NCBI RefSeq assembly: GCF_009696445.1
Contig: NZ_VULZ01000005.1
Coordinates: 124,001-188,000, forward strand
DNA length: 64,000 bases
Origin: Porcincola intestinalis
Lineage (GTDB): Bacteria; Bacillota; Clostridia; Lachnospirales; Lachnospiraceae
Direction of reading: 5' to 3'
Shown in pieces: positions 47,187 to 57,438 of this stretch (the stretch's first letter is position 1; the number at the start of each line of letters is the position of its first letter). The notes below the pieces were generated by a model. It was not told the origin of the DNA. It made no database searches and saw only the letters and a list, made by a program, of their open reading frames with translations. The translations under genes were made by a program, and so were the position numbers.

Positions 47187-49301
47187 ATGGCTGGAAGAGA
47201 GTATCCGCTTGAGCGAACCAGAAATATCGGTATTATGGCTCACATCGATGCGGGCAAGACTACTTTGACCGAGCGTATCCTTTATTACACCGGTGTCAAC
47301 TATAAGATCGGTGAGACATATGAAGGAACGGCGACCATGGACTGGATGCCTCAGGAGCAGGAGCGCGGTATTACGATTACATCCGCGGCAACAACCTGCC
47401 ATTGGACACCACAGTTCCAGACAAAGAAGATCGAGGGCGCTCCGGAGTACCGTATCAATATCATCGACACCCCAGGCCACGTCGACTTCACTGTTGAGGT
47501 AGAGCGTTCATTGCGCGTTCTTGATGGCGCTGTAGGTGTGTTTGACGCAAAGGGCGGCGTGGAACCGCAGTCAGAGAATGTCTGGCGTCAGGCAGACAAA
47601 TACAGTGTTCCGCGTATTGCATTTGTCAACAAGATGGATATCCTGGGAGCAAACTTCCCGAATACCGTTCACGAGATCGTGACAAAGCTGGGCAAGAACC
47701 CGGTTGTCGTCGAGCTTCCGATCGGTAAGGAAGATTACTTCAAGGGCATTATCGATCTGTTTGAGATGAAGGCTTATATCTACAATGACACGAAGGGCGA
47801 GGACATTTCGGTTGTCGATATCCCGGACGACATGAAGGATGAGGCTGAAGCTGCTCATACAGAGCTTGTTGAAAAGATCTGCGATTTTGATGAAGAGCTG
47901 ATGATGCAGTATCTCGATGGCGAGGAACCGTCCATCGATGATCTGAAGAAAGCACTCCGCAAGGCAACAATCGAGAACAAGGCAGTCCCGGTTCTCTGTG
48001 GTTCTGCTCATCAGAACAAGGGAATTCAGAAGCTGCTGGATGCTGTGATCGCCTATATGCCGGCCCCGACGGATGTCCCGGATGTGGCAGGTACGGATCT
48101 TGACGGCAACCCGGAGACAAGGCCGTCCTCCGACGACGCACCGTTTGCAGCGCTGGTCTTCAAGATCGTCTCCGATCCGTTTGTCGGAAGACTTGCATAT
48201 TTCCGTGTGTATTCTGGTACTTGCAACGCAGGTTCCTATGTCCTGAATGCAACAAAGGATAAGAAGGAGCGTGTCGGACGTATTCTTCAGATGCATGCGA
48301 ATAAGCGCCATGAGCTGACGAAGGTTTACTCGGGTGACATCGCGGCTGCAATCGGATTTAAGTTCTCATCTACAGGTGATACCATCTGCGATGATCAGCA
48401 TCCGATCATTCTTGAGTCGATGGTGTTCCCGGAGCCGGTTATCGAGCTCGCAATCGAGCCGAAGACAAAGGCCGGACAGACAAAGCTTGGAGAAGCGCTT
48501 GAAAAGCTTGCGGAGGAGGATCCGACCTTCCGTCAGCATACAGATGAGCAGACGGGTCAGACCATCATCGCCGGCATGGGTGAGCTTCATCTGAACATCA
48601 TTGTCGACAGACTGCTCCGTGAGTATAACGTTGAGGCGAATGTCGGTGCCCCGATGGTTGCCTATAAGGAAACTATTACGAAGGAATGCGACATTGACAG
48701 CAAGTATGTCCGCCAGTCCGGTGGTAAAGGACAGTACGGACATGCGAAGGTCCGCTTCAAGCCGATGGATCCGAACGGAGAGGAGACCTATAAGTTCATC
48801 AACAGCACCGTTGGCGGCTCCATTCCGAAGGAGTACATACCGTCCGTTGACGAAGGTATTCAGGATGCTATGAAGGCTGGAGCGCTTGGCGGGTATCCGG
48901 TTATCGGCGTTCAGGCAGAGGTCTATGATGGATCCTATCATGAAGTCGACTCCTCTGAGATGGCTTTCCACATTGCAGGATCGATGGCATTCAAGCAGGC
49001 TGAGCAGAAGGGCGAGGTGCTTCTGGAACCGATCATGAAGGTGGAGGTTTCTACGCCTGAGGAGTACATGGGAGATGTCATTGGAGACATCAACTCCAGA
49101 CGTGGAAGAATCGAAGGCATGGATGATATCGGTGGCGGAAAGATGGTCCGCGGATATGTTCCGCTTGCAGAGATGTTCGGATATGCAACCGATCTTCGTT
49201 CGAAGACACAGGGACGTGGAAACTATTCCATGTTCTTCGATCACTATGATCCGGTTCCGAAGAACATTCAGGAGAAGGTTCTCAAGGATCAGGGAAAGTG
49301 A
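47187..49301 (+). CDS. fusA: elongation factor G
   Basis: 704 residues. G1 [10 protein letters not shown]3 DTPGHVDF and G4 NKMD are present. It moves tRNA and mRNA through the ribosome using GTP. TTTAGGAGGAAATGA precedes the ATG. No truncation or fusidic-acid change can be judged by eye. Confidence 0.98.
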   Translation: MAGREYPLERTRNIGIMAHIDAGKTTLTERILYYTGVNYKIGETYEGTATMDWMPQEQERGITITSAATTCHWTPQFQTKKIEGAPEYRINIIDTPGHVDFTVEVERSLRVLDGAVGVFDAKGGVEPQSENVWRQADKYSVPRIAFVNKMDILGANFPNTVHEIVTKLGKNPVVVELPIGKEDYFKGIIDLFEMKAYIYNDTKGEDISVVDIPDDMKDEAEAAHTELVEKICDFDEELMMQYLDGEEPSIDDLKKALRKATIENKAVPVLCGSAHQNKGIQKLLDAVIAYMPAPTDVPDVAGTDLDGNPETRPSSDDAPFAALVFKIVSDPFVGRLAYFRVYSGTCNAGSYVLNATKDKKERVGRILQMHANKRHELTKVYSGDIAAAIGFKFSSTGDTICDDQHPIILESMVFPEPVIELAIEPKTKAGQTKLGEALEKLAEEDPTFRQHTDEQTGQTIIAGMGELHLNIIVDRLLREYNVEANVGAPMVAYKETITKECDIDSKYVRQSGGKGQYGHAKVRFKPMDPNGEETYKFINSTVGGSIPKEYIPSVDEGIQDAMKAGALGGYPVIGVQAEVYDGSYHEVDSSEMAFHIAGSMAFKQAEQKGEVLLEPIMKVEVSTPEEYMGDVIGDINSRRGRIEGMDDIGGGKMVRGYVPLAEMFGYATDLRSKTQGRGNYSMFFDHYDPVPKNIQEKVLKDQGK

Positions 49302-49335
49302 TCATAGCCTGAGCCTACAAAGTACTTGCAAAAAG

Positions 49336-49375
49336 CACAAGTCTGAAATATAATTAATTTCAGACTTGTGTTTAT
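49336..49375 (+). other. 14-bp hairpin between fusA and tuf
   Basis: CACAAGTCTGAAAT (49336-49349) pairs exactly with ATTTCAGACTTGTG (49357-49370), around ATAATTA. Only TTTAT follows, a weak terminator on this strand; on the opposite strand it is followed by CTTTTTG. It may reduce read-through into tuf or protect the fusA 3' end. Confidence 0.6.
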
Positions 49376-49382
49376 AAGACGA

Positions 49383-49417
49383 TGCCGATCTTCGGCACAG
49401 TCGAGCCGGATATCGGC
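49383..49417 (+). other. two similar small hairpins in the tuf leader
   Basis: TGCCGA-TCT-TCGGCA (49383-49397) and GCCG-GATAT-CGGC (49405-49417), each followed by CAG and 21 bases apart. They look like a duplicated motif ahead of AAGGAGG of tuf. Confidence 0.5.
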
Positions 49418-49439
49418 ACAGTTTAAGGAGGATTTAGAG

Positions 49440-50678
49440 ATGGCAAAGCAGAAGTTTGACAGAAGCAAGCCGCATGTAAACATTGGTACCATCGGACATG
49501 TCGACCATGGTAAAACAACCCTGACCGCTGCAATCACGGCTGTCCTTGCAAAGAGGGTCCCGGGCAATGCATTCGAGGCATTCGATCAGATCGATAAGGC
49601 TCCGGAGGAAAGAGAGCGTGGTATCACGATTTCTACCGCTCATGTCGAGTATCAGACTGAGAAGAGACATTATGCTCATGTCGACTGCCCAGGCCATGCT
49701 GACTATGTCAAGAACATGATCACTGGTGCAGCTCAGATGGATGGTGCAATCCTTGTTGTTGCTGCAACAGATGGTGTTATGGCGCAGACGAAGGAGCATA
49801 TCCTTCTTGCCCGCCAGGTTGGTGTTCCGAAGATTATCGTATTCCTGAACAAGTGCGATATGATCGACGACCCGGAGCTGCTTGAGCTGGTTGAGATGGA
49901 AGTTACCGAGGAGCTTGAGAAGGAAGGCTTTGAGGACTGCCCGATCGTGAAGGGATCTGCATTCCAGGCACTTCAGGATCAGGATGCAAAGGCTGTTCTT
50001 GCAAACGGCGATCCGCTTGATGCTGACAACCCGGACAAGACGTGGGGCGACTGCATCATGGATCTGATGAATACGGTTGACGAGTATATTCCGACTCCTA
50101 CCCGTGACAACGACAAGCCGTTCCTGATGCCTGTCGAGGATGTCTTCACCATCTCCGGACGTGGTACGGTTGCTACCGGCCGTGTCGAGCGTGGTGAGAT
50201 CAGACTGAATGACCCGGTTGAGATTGTCGGTATTAAGGATGAGCCTGAAAAGTCTGTTGTAACAGGCCTTGAGATGTTCCACAAGACGCTCGACTTTGCA
50301 GAGGCTGGTGACAACGTTGGTATTCTTCTTCGTGGTATCGACAGAACTGCAATCGAAAGAGGACAGGTTATCTGCAAGCCGGGTTCTGTTCACACCCACA
50401 AGAAGTTTACCGCTCAGGTCTATGTTCTGACCAAGGACGAGGGTGGCCGTCATACGCCGTTCTTCAACAACTATCGTCCGCAGTTTTATTTCAGAACAAC
50501 CGACGTTACGGGTGTTATCTCTCTTCCGGAGGGAACAGAGATGTGCATGCCGGGCGATAACGTTGAGATGAGCATTGAGCTCATTCACACCATCGCTATG
50601 GAGCAGGGTGATACCTTTGCTATCCGTGAAGGCGGCCGTACTGTCGGATCCGGACGTGTCGTTTCCATCGTTGAGTAA
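49440..50678 (+). CDS. tuf: elongation factor Tu with an apparent insertion in domain I
   Basis: 412 residues against 394 for E. coli EF-Tu. G1 GHVDHGKTT, the switch region RGITIS, G3 DCPGHADY, and G4 NKCD are intact. The extra length is mostly one segment: between GSAFQAL (about 172-178) and DEYIP (about 214-218) there are 35 residues where E. coli has 19. The insert includes [18 protein letters not shown], acidic and Pro/Gly-containing. It carries aminoacyl-tRNA to the ribosome. The start at 49440 follows AAGGAGG. Confidence 0.97.
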   Translation: MAKQKFDRSKPHVNIGTIGHVDHGKTTLTAAITAVLAKRVPGNAFEAFDQIDKAPEERERGITISTAHVEYQTEKRHYAHVDCPGHADYVKNMITGAAQMDGAILVVAATDGVMAQTKEHILLARQVGVPKIIVFLNKCDMIDDPELLELVEMEVTEELEKEGFEDCPIVKGSAFQALQDQDAKAVLANGDPLDADNPDKTWGDCIMDLMNTVDEYIPTPTRDNDKPFLMPVEDVFTISGRGTVATGRVERGEIRLNDPVEIVGIKDEPEKSVVTGLEMFHKTLDFAEAGDNVGILLRGIDRTAIERGQVICKPGSVHTHKKFTAQVYVLTKDEGGRHTPFFNNYRPQFYFRTTDVTGVISLPEGTEMCMPGDNVEMSIELIHTIAMEQGDTFAIREGGRTVGSGRVVSIVE

Positions 50679-50734
50679 TTTCTGAGATTACGCGGATGGA
50701 GGATCCAGGAGTTGTGATTTCCTGAGAATACGGG

Positions 50735-50762
50735 TTGCATAATACCTGGATAATGTTATACT
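50735..50762 (+). promoter_or_regulatory. predicted promoter of the tRNA-Ala gene
   Basis: TTGCAT (50735-50740), 16 bases, TATACT (50757-50762). A GC-rich hairpin (GAGCCCGG/CCGGGC around GTTT, near 50790-50806) lies between it and the tRNA. Confidence 0.5.
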
Positions 50763-50815
50763 GGCATATGTGCGAGCAATCGCATAGGGAGCCCGGGTTT
50801 CCGGGCTTCCAATAT

Positions 50816-50888
50816 GGGGCATTAGCGCAGTTGGGAGCGCGCTACATTCGCATTGTAGAGGTCGTGAGTTCGAATCTCATATGCTCCA
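50816..50888 (+). tRNA. tRNA-Ala (anticodon CGC)
   Basis: A full cloverleaf can be drawn. Acceptor GGGGCAT/ATGCTCC contains the G3-U70 pair that identifies alanine tRNA. The D stem is GCGC/GCGC, the anticodon stem CTACA/TGTAG with loop TTCGCAT (anticodon CGC at 50849-50851), and the T arm is GTGAG-TTCGAAT-CTCAT. The discriminator is A at 50888; CCA is not encoded. It reads GCG codons. Confidence 0.95.
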
Positions 50889-50893
50889 GGAAA

Positions 50894-50924
50894 GGGCATC
50901 CATTCATTTGGATGCTCTTTTTTT
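50894..50924 (+). terminator. intrinsic terminator after tRNA-Ala
   Basis: GGGCATCC (50894-50901) pairs with GGATGCTC (50910-50917), one G-U pair, followed by seven T (50918-50924). Confidence 0.9.
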
Positions 50925-51151
50925 AGATTAAAGAGAATTCTCATCACGTTGCAACATTCGGCATTCTCGTGTAATCTGCGCTCTGCTTCCTGCCTCATGT
51001 GGGGCGTATCAATAAGTCCAGTCCCCACCAAAAAGCAAGTATGCGAGAAGGAGGACATTTAACACTGTAATGATCGCATCGAATTGTTTCTAAGATTCAA
51101 AAAATATCCTGCTCTGACATCATGAATCAAGAATAACCCGATAAAAAAGTA

Positions 51152-51180
51152 TTGACAGCCGAACAGTTTCGCAGTATTCT
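51152..51180 (+). promoter_or_regulatory. promoter of the trp operon
   Basis: TTGACA (51152-51157), 17 bases, TATTCT (51175-51180). The 227 bases between the tRNA terminator and this promoter hold nothing recognisable. Confidence 0.75.
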
Positions 51181-51186
51181 ACGTAC

Positions 51187-51512
51187 AACTTCAAAAAACA
51201 ATAAACCGATGAAGCGGAGATAAAGCCGGATATGCTGGTACAGAGAGCCTGTGGTGGTGGAATGCAGACACAATACAATCCGGAGCTGTGATCGCAGCAG
51301 ATGAGAGCATTATGTCATCTAAATGGCCCGCTGAGGGAGCAGAGAACAGGAAGCGTTCTGTTTCTTTAGTATCGTGCTACGTGGGGCTTACGTTAGTAGC
51401 CGGAGATATGATGGTATCTCGTAAAGTGCATGGGTATATCCATGAAGCAGGGTGGCACCGCGATTCAATCGTCCCTGACAGATTTCAAGTGGAATCTGTC
51501 AGGGTTTTTTTT
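51187..51512 (+). promoter_or_regulatory. T-box riboswitch (tryptophan) ahead of trpE
   Basis: The conserved T-box sequence AGGGTGGCACCGCG is at 51449-51462. Near the start of the transcript lies GATGA (51208-51212), then AGCGG (51213-51217), which pairs with CCGCT (51328-51332), the base of stem I. The loop between has AGATA on one side, and on the other AAA-TGG-C (51321-51327), placing the specifier codon UGG at 51324-51326, tryptophan. A distal CAGAGAGCC...GGTGGTGGAA motif (51240-51265) fits the apical part of stem I. Uncharged tRNA-Trp should allow read-through. Confidence 0.9.
51473..51512 (+). terminator. T-box attenuator terminator
   Basis: A 12-bp stem CCCTGACAGATT (51473-51484) / AATCTGTCAGGG (51493-51504) is followed by eight T. 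It is mutually exclusive with the antiterminator that uses the T-box sequence just upstream. Confidence 0.9.
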
Positions 51513-51612
51513 ATGGTCAGTCCAATATCGTATTCTTGCAGCAAGTGCAAGCGCATGCAGGATTATGATCGTAGGCAGTAGTAGGAACAGGAAAACGCAG
51601 GAGGAAAGGAAT

Positions 51613-53085
51613 ATGAACCAGACAAGCATCGGCGAAGCCAGGCGGCGAGCTTCACTTGGAGACTTCAAAAGAGTACCGATCACGCGTGAGCTGCTTGCGG
51701 ATATCCGTACCCCGGTGGAGACATTGAAGGCTCTCATGAATGTATCGGAGCACTGTTTCATGCTTGAAAGCTGTGAGGATGCAAGACGATGGGGCCGATA
51801 TACATTTCTGGGATATGACCCTTCCATGGAACTTTCCTGTAAGGATCATGAACTGACGATCCGTTCGGGAAGTGATATTCATGTAACAATCGGACATCCC
51901 GGAGATGTGATCAGGAAAGTGATACAGGATAACCGATCCCCCCGGATTGAGGGACTTCCTTCCTTGACTGGAGGACTGATCGGATATTTTTCTTATGAGT
52001 ACCTGCAATATGGAGAACCAGAGCTTCAACTGGCAGCGGAAGACAAAGAGCACTTTGATGATGTCAACCTGATGCTTTTCGATAAGCTGATCTGCTACGA
52101 TCACCTGAAGCAGAAACTTTTGCTAATCGTCAACATCCGGACAGCCGACCTGGAGACGGAATATAACAAGGCCGTCCTGATGCTGGAAGAGATGGAGAAG
52201 CTCGTCAGGTATGGAAAGCCCAAAAAGATTCAGCGGGGACAATTGAAAGAAACCCTCAGACCAAAGCTTTCAAGAGAAGCGTATACAAAGAAAGTGGAGG
52301 AAATCAAGCATTATATTCATGAGGGTGATATTTTTCAGCTCGTATTTTCTAATCCGATGCAGGCAGCATATGAAGGCAGTCTTTTAAACACATACCGGAT
52401 TCTGAGAACGACGAATCCTTCTCCATATATGTTCTACTTTTCCGGTAATGATGTTGAGATTGCCGGTGCATCGCCTGAAACGCTTGTGAAGGTCACAGAC
52501 GGAGAAGTCAGAACGTTTCCTCTGGCCGGGACAAGAAGAAGGGGATGCACAGCTTCGGAGGATGAGCAGCTTGAACGCGAGCTCCTCGCAGATGAGAAGG
52601 AGCGTGCGGAGCATAATATGCTGGTCGATCTTGGAAGAAATGATCTTGGGCGCCTGTGCAGGTTTGGCAGCGTCCGCGTGGAGCGATACATGGATATTCT
52701 CCGGTATTCCAAGGTGATGCACATAGGATCAGAAGTCAGGGGACTGTTGCGGGATGACGTATCGGTGATTGATACCGTTGATTCGGTTCTGCCTGCAGGG
52801 ACCCTTTCGGGGGCACCGAAGTTCCGTGCCTGTGAGCTGATCAGCCAGCTTGAGGGAGACAGGCGCGGACTTTACGGCGGAGCTGTCGGATATGTTGACT
52901 TCAGTGGGAATCTGGATGTCTGCATCGCTATTCGGCTGGCTTACAAGAAAAACGGCAAAGTATTTGTCAGGTCCGGTGCCGGAATTGTGGCAGACAGCAT
53001 TCCGGATCAGGAATATCAGGAATGCATGAATAAAGCCTCTGCAGTCATCGATGCCATCCGCATGGCAGAGGAGGTGGAAGAATGA
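51613..53085 (+). CDS. trpE: anthranilate synthase component I
   Basis: 490 residues from the ATG at 51613 (AGGAGG upstream); an upstream frame in the T-box was not used. The MLESCE motif corresponds to the LLES tryptophan feedback site. The chorismate-binding core has GASPETLVK, DLGRNDLGR, GTLSGAPK and RSGAGIVADS. Product with TrpG is anthranilate. It is the first gene of the trp operon. Confidence 0.96.
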   Translation: MNQTSIGEARRRASLGDFKRVPITRELLADIRTPVETLKALMNVSEHCFMLESCEDARRWGRYTFLGYDPSMELSCKDHELTIRSGSDIHVTIGHPGDVIRKVIQDNRSPRIEGLPSLTGGLIGYFSYEYLQYGEPELQLAAEDKEHFDDVNLMLFDKLICYDHLKQKLLLIVNIRTADLETEYNKAVLMLEEMEKLVRYGKPKKIQRGQLKETLRPKLSREAYTKKVEEIKHYIHEGDIFQLVFSNPMQAAYEGSLLNTYRILRTTNPSPYMFYFSGNDVEIAGASPETLVKVTDGEVRTFPLAGTRRRGCTASEDEQLERELLADEKERAEHNMLVDLGRNDLGRLCRFGSVRVERYMDILRYSKVMHIGSEVRGLLRDDVSVIDTVDSVLPAGTLSGAPKFRACELISQLEGDRRGLYGGAVGYVDFSGNLDVCIAIRLAYKKNGKVFVRSGAGIVADSIPDQEYQECMNKASAVIDAIRMAEEVEE

Positions 53086-53693
53086 TTCTTCTGATTGATA
53101 ATTTTGATAGTTTTAGTTACAACCTCTATCAGATGCTGGGAAGCCTGCTGCCAGACATCAGGGTTGTCCGAAACAACGCTGTCACGATCTCAGATATCAG
53201 AAAAATGACACCATCCGGAATCGTGCTTTCTCCTGGCCCGGGAAGACCGGAGGAGGCAGGTGTATGTATTGAGGTAGTCGGCAAGCTGAGTGGGACCTGC
53301 CCGATCCTGGGTGTCTGTCTGGGGGAACAGGCAATCGCAGTCGCATGTGGCGGAAAGGTCGGTTATGCAAAACGAATTGTCCACGGTAAGCAATCAGTTG
53401 TCCGGATTGACAACAGGAGCCTGCTTTTCAAAGGACTCCCGGACCAGATCAAGGTGGCGCGGTATCATTCACTTACCGTTGAGGAAAATTCGCTTTCAGG
53501 GACAGGGCTTACGGTAACGGGAAAGTCGGAGGATGGAGAGGTGATGGCCATAGAGGAAGAAGAGAGAAAACTCTATGGACTGCAGTTTCATCCGGAAAGC
53601 GTCATGACACCACAGGGAGAACAGATCCTGGATAATTTTATCAGTATTTGCGGAAGGCATCGTATGATAGCCGAAGGAGGAGAAGATGATTAA
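53082..53693 (+). CDS. trpG: anthranilate synthase glutamine amidotransferase
   Basis: 203 residues; overlaps trpE by four bases (ATGA). Class I amidotransferase with the nucleophile Cys in GVCLGEQ and the catalytic FHPES. The residue two after Cys-Leu is Glu, where most TrpG/PabA have His in CLGHQ. It supplies ammonia to TrpE and could also serve PabB. Confidence 0.93.
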   Translation: MILLIDNFDSFSYNLYQMLGSLLPDIRVVRNNAVTISDIRKMTPSGIVLSPGPGRPEEAGVCIEVVGKLSGTCPILGVCLGEQAIAVACGGKVGYAKRIVHGKQSVVRIDNRSLLFKGLPDQIKVARYHSLTVEENSLSGTGLTVTGKSEDGEVMAIEEEERKLYGLQFHPESVMTPQGEQILDNFISICGRHRMIAEGGEDD

Positions 53694-54708
53694 GGAAGCC
53701 ATCAAGAAGATTGTAAACAAGGGAGATCTGACATACGAGGAAGCATACAGTGTCATGAAAGAAATCATGACAGGCCAGACAACGGCGACACAGAATGCAG
53801 CATTTCTGGCATCACTGTCCACGAAAAGCACCAGGGCTGAAACAATCGACGAAATATCTGGGTGTGCGGTTGCGATGCGTGAGCAGGCGACACCTGTACC
53901 GCACACGGGAATGAAGGCTCTGGAGATTGTCGGAACAGGAGGGGACGGGGCACATACGTTTAACATCTCGACGACAAGTGCCTTTGTGATCGCGGCAGGA
54001 GGGGTGAAGGTCGCAAAACATGGAAACCGCGCGGCATCCTCCCTTTGCGGAACAGCGGACTGCCAGGAAGCACTCGGGGCGAATATTCACCAGGATCCTG
54101 CAAAGGCCCTGGAGATGCTTGAGAAGGTTGGTATGTGTTTCCTGTTTGCCCAGCAGTACCACAGTGCGATGAAATATGTAGGGCCGATCCGGAAGGAGCT
54201 TGGATTCAGAACGGTGTTTAATATCCTCGGACCGATCACCAATCCGGCAAATCCCGATTATTTCCTTCTGGGGGTATATGACGAATATCTGGTTGAGCCG
54301 GTCGCAAAGGTTCTTGACAGGATGGGGGTAAAGAATGCGCTTGTCGTCCACGGGCAGGATGGACTGGATGAGGTATCCGCCTCAGCACCGACGACCGTCT
54401 GTGAGCTGAAAGATGGGTATTACCGGACAAGTGTGATCACACCGGAGGAGCTGGGGCTTGTAAGGGGTAACAAGGAAGAGCTGGTCGGGGGAACACCTCA
54501 GGAGAACGCAGAGATCACAAGGGGGATTCTCAATGGGAGCATCCAGGGAACGAAACGAAACAGTGTTCTTCTCAATGCAGGACTTTCTCTTTATGTTGCA
54601 GGAGCCTCCGGGACAATGACAGATGGCGTAAAGAGGGCAGAGCAGCTCATTGATTCCGGCGATGCGTACAGAAAGATGGAAAGCTATATCAAAGAATCCG
54701 TGAGCTGA
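53686..54708 (+). CDS. trpD: anthranilate phosphoribosyltransferase
   Basis: 340 residues, overlapping the end of trpG by eight bases. The phosphoribosyl-binding motif [14 protein letters not shown] and KHGNRAASS are typical. It joins anthranilate to PRPP. Confidence 0.96.
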   Translation: MIKEAIKKIVNKGDLTYEEAYSVMKEIMTGQTTATQNAAFLASLSTKSTRAETIDEISGCAVAMREQATPVPHTGMKALEIVGTGGDGAHTFNISTTSAFVIAAGGVKVAKHGNRAASSLCGTADCQEALGANIHQDPAKALEMLEKVGMCFLFAQQYHSAMKYVGPIRKELGFRTVFNILGPITNPANPDYFLLGVYDEYLVEPVAKVLDRMGVKNALVVHGQDGLDEVSASAPTTVCELKDGYYRTSVITPEELGLVRGNKEELVGGTPQENAEITRGILNGSIQGTKRNSVLLNAGLSLYVAGASGTMTDGVKRAEQLIDSGDAYRKMESYIKESVS

Positions 54709-54727
54709 GGATGAAAGGGACGCACTG

Positions 54728-55549
54728 ATGGAAAATATACTGCAGCAGCTTGCCGATTATGCAAGATACCGGACAGAGGAGGAGAAAAAAAGGATTCCGC
54801 TGGTGGAAGTACGCCGGCAGGCAGAGGGGATGGAAACCAACACAGGCTTTCCATTTGAGAAGGCAATCGGAGAGCGGGGGATGTCCATGATTTGCGAGGT
54901 CAAGCGGGCCTCGCCGTCAAAGGGACTGATTGCACCGAATTTTCCATACCGTGAAATTGCACTGGATTATGAGGAAGCCGGGGCTTCAGCCATTTCTTGC
55001 CTGACAGAGCCGAGGTGGTTTCTTGGGAATGATCAATATCTGAGCGACATCTCGGTCCAGGTTCGTATTCCGGTTTTGAGAAAGGACTTTACCGTGGATC
55101 CGTACATGATATTCAGGGCAAAAATACTGGGCGCCTCTGCGGTCCTTCTGATTTGTGCCATTCTGGAAACGGAACAGATTCGGTCCTATATACAGGTTGC
55201 AGACAGCCTTGGCCTTTCCGCTCTTGTGGAAGCACATGACGAGTCTGAGATCCGCCGGGCACTCGATGCCGGTGCGAGGATTGTTGGGGTCAATAACAGG
55301 GATCTGCGGAACTTTACAGTGGACATCAGCAATTCCTCAAGGCTCCGGAAGCTGGTTCCGAAGGATGTGCTGTTTGTGTCGGAGAGCGGGATCAGGACAG
55401 CGGAGGATGTTGCCCGGCTTTACCAGAACGGGACGGATGCAGTCCTGGTCGGCGAGACACTGATGAAAAGTGCAGACAAAAAAGCCGCACTTCGGGAACT
55501 GAAAAGACTATGCCAGACCGGGAATGAAAAGCAGGACGAAGCACTATGA
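54728..55549 (+). CDS. trpC: indole-3-glycerol phosphate synthase
   Basis: 273 residues. TIM-barrel motifs: MICEVKRASPSKG, LRKDFTVDPYMI and VGVNNRDL, with the catalytic Lys/Glu/Asn set. Overlaps trpF by four bases (ATGA). Confidence 0.96.
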   Translation: MENILQQLADYARYRTEEEKKRIPLVEVRRQAEGMETNTGFPFEKAIGERGMSMICEVKRASPSKGLIAPNFPYREIALDYEEAGASAISCLTEPRWFLGNDQYLSDISVQVRIPVLRKDFTVDPYMIFRAKILGASAVLLICAILETEQIRSYIQVADSLGLSALVEAHDESEIRRALDAGARIVGVNNRDLRNFTVDISNSSRLRKLVPKDVLFVSESGIRTAEDVARLYQNGTDAVLVGETLMKSADKKAALRELKRLCQTGNEKQDEAL

Positions 55550-56163
55550 GCGTAACGAAGATCAAGATCTGCGGCTTGAGGTCAGAGGAGGACATCCGTA
55601 TCGTGAACCGCTTTCAGCCGGACTATGCGGGCTTTATCTGCTGCAGCCGGTTCCGGCGGTATGTACCGTCTGATACATTGGAGAAGCTGTCGAAGCTGCT
55701 GCATCCAGGAATCAGGAAAGTTGGCGTGTTTGTAGATCAGCCTGTGGAGCAGATCGCGCAGATTGCCCGCAGGCAGCAGCTTGACATCGTCCAGCTCCAT
55801 GGATGCGAGGATGAGCGTTATATCTCAGAACTGAGGCAGCTGATTCCTTCAGAAATCCGAATCATGAAAGCCTTTCAGATTCACTCGGCGAAAGACATTT
55901 GTCAGGCTGAGGCAAGTACGGCGGATGATGTGCTCCTGGACGGCGGACAGGGGAGCGGGCAGACATTCGACTGGAGGAAGATCGAGAGTATGAACAGGCC
56001 GTTCTTCCTTGCAGGAGGGCTGAATCCGGAGAATGTTGAGGAAGCAGTCAGACTGCTGCACCCCTATGCGGTGGATGTCAGCAGCGGAGTCGAAACAGAC
56101 GGACACAAGGACGAGGAAAAGGTCAGACAGCTAATCAGCAGGGTCAGAGAGATGGATGTGTGA
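55546..56163 (+). CDS. trpF: phosphoribosylanthranilate isomerase
   Basis: 205 residues. TIM barrel with the catalytic KICG at the start and VQLHGCED, then AGGLNPENV and DVSSGVE at the end. It converts phosphoribosyl-anthranilate to the ribulose form. An 84-base gap separates it from trpB. Confidence 0.95.
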   Translation: MSVTKIKICGLRSEEDIRIVNRFQPDYAGFICCSRFRRYVPSDTLEKLSKLLHPGIRKVGVFVDQPVEQIAQIARRQQLDIVQLHGCEDERYISELRQLIPSEIRIMKAFQIHSAKDICQAEASTADDVLLDGGQGSGQTFDWRKIESMNRPFFLAGGLNPENVEEAVRLLHPYAVDVSSGVETDGHKDEEKVRQLISRVREMDV

Positions 56164-56247
56164 AGATGCTGGAGGGGAACTCTGTAAGATAAACGAGCGC
56201 CAGCAGAAAGATGCAGATTTGCCAGCAGATAGAGACAGGAGGCAGTC

Positions 56248-57438
56248 ATGACAAATCCGAATGGAAGGTTTGGAGAATATGGCGGGCAGTATGTGCCCGA
56301 GACACTGATGAACGAGTTGATCCATCTGGAGGCGGCATATAATTATTATAAGAAGGAACCCGGTTTTTGCGCTGAACTGGAGGAGCTTCTGAACAATTAT
56401 GCGGGAAGACCTTCAAGGCTTTATTACGCGGAAAAGATGACGAAGGATCTGGGAGGTGCGAAAGTATACCTGAAGCGGGAAGATCTGAACCATACCGGGG
56501 CGCACAAGATCAATAACTGCCTGGGGCAGGTTCTGCTTGCCAAGAAGATGGGAAAGACAAGGGTCATCGCAGAGACTGGCGCCGGACAGCATGGCGTCGC
56601 AACCGCCACAGCTGCAGCACTGCTGGGACTGGAATGCGAGGTGTTCATGGGGGAGCGCGACTGTCAGAGACAGAAGCTTAATGTTTACCGGATGGAACTT
56701 CTCGGAGCGAAGGTTCACCACGTGAAAACCGGCTCCCAGGTTTTGAAAGATGCAGTAAACGAGGCGATGCGCGAGTGGGCAAGTCGCGTGGAGGATACAC
56801 ACTATGTCATCGGGTCGACGATGGGCCCTCATCCGTTCCCGATGATCGTTCGGGACTTTCAATCGGTTATATCAAGGGAAGCACGTGCTCAGATTCTGGA
56901 GAAGGAGGGGAAGCTGCCGGATGTCGTGATGGCCTGTGTCGGCGGAGGATCCAACGCAATGGGGATGTTCTGGAACTTCATCCCCGATGAACATGTCAGA
57001 CTCATCGGATGCGAAGCGGCTGGAAAGGGAATCGACAGCGGGGAGACAGCGGCCACCATCAATACAGGAAAGATTGGTGTTTTTCATGGTATGAAATCCC
57101 TCTTCTGTCAGAATGAAGACGGGCAGATAGATGAGGTATTTTCTATATCTGCGGGACTGGATTATCCGGGAATCGGGCCGGAGCATGCGTACCTGCACAG
57201 CATCGGAAGAGCTGAGTATGCTGCGGTAACAGATGAGGAAGCCGTGGAGGCATTTGAGTATCTTTCAAGGACAGAGGGCGTGATTCCGGCAATCGAGAGT
57301 GCACATGCGGTTGCCTACGCCAGAAAGATTGCACCGTCTATGGACAAGAATCAAATCATTATCATCTGCCTCTCGGGACGCGGGGATAAGGATGTTGCTT
57401 CCGTCGCAAATTACAGAGGAGTGAAGATCGATGAGTAA
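56248..57438 (+). CDS. trpB: tryptophan synthase beta chain
   Basis: 396 residues. The PLP lysine is in HTGAHKINN, followed by [12 protein letters not shown] and the phosphate-binding GGGSNAMG. It makes tryptophan from indole and serine and forms the alpha2-beta2 complex with TrpA, whose gene overlaps by eight bases. Confidence 0.97.
   Translation: MTNPNGRFGEYGGQYVPETLMNELIHLEAAYNYYKKEPGFCAELEELLNNYAGRPSRLYYAEKMTKDLGGAKVYLKREDLNHTGAHKINNCLGQVLLAKKMGKTRVIAETGAGQHGVATATAAALLGLECEVFMGERDCQRQKLNVYRMELLGAKVHHVKTGSQVLKDAVNEAMREWASRVEDTHYVIGSTMGPHPFPMIVRDFQSVISREARAQILEKEGKLPDVVMACVGGGSNAMGMFWNFIPDEHVRLIGCEAAGKGIDSGETAATINTGKIGVFHGMKSLFCQNEDGQIDEVFSISAGLDYPGIGPEHAYLHSIGRAEYAAVTDEEAVEAFEYLSRTEGVIPAIESAHAVAYARKIAPSMDKNQIIIICLSGRGDKDVASVANYRGVKIDE

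Noticed and set aside
50735-50926. 63-residue frame over the tRNA-Ala gene
   Set aside because: The tRNA cloverleaf accounts for the sequence.
51281-51295. T-box specifier read from the GCTGTGATC segment
   Set aside because: A first fold with CCGGAT/ATCCGG put the loop here, which gave no Trp codon; the AGCGG/CCGCT helix with GATGA and AAA-TGG-C fits the known layout better.
51288-51581. 97-residue frame across the T-box leader
   Set aside because: It covers the specifier region, T-box and terminator; these RNA elements explain the conservation, and no ribosome site is seen.
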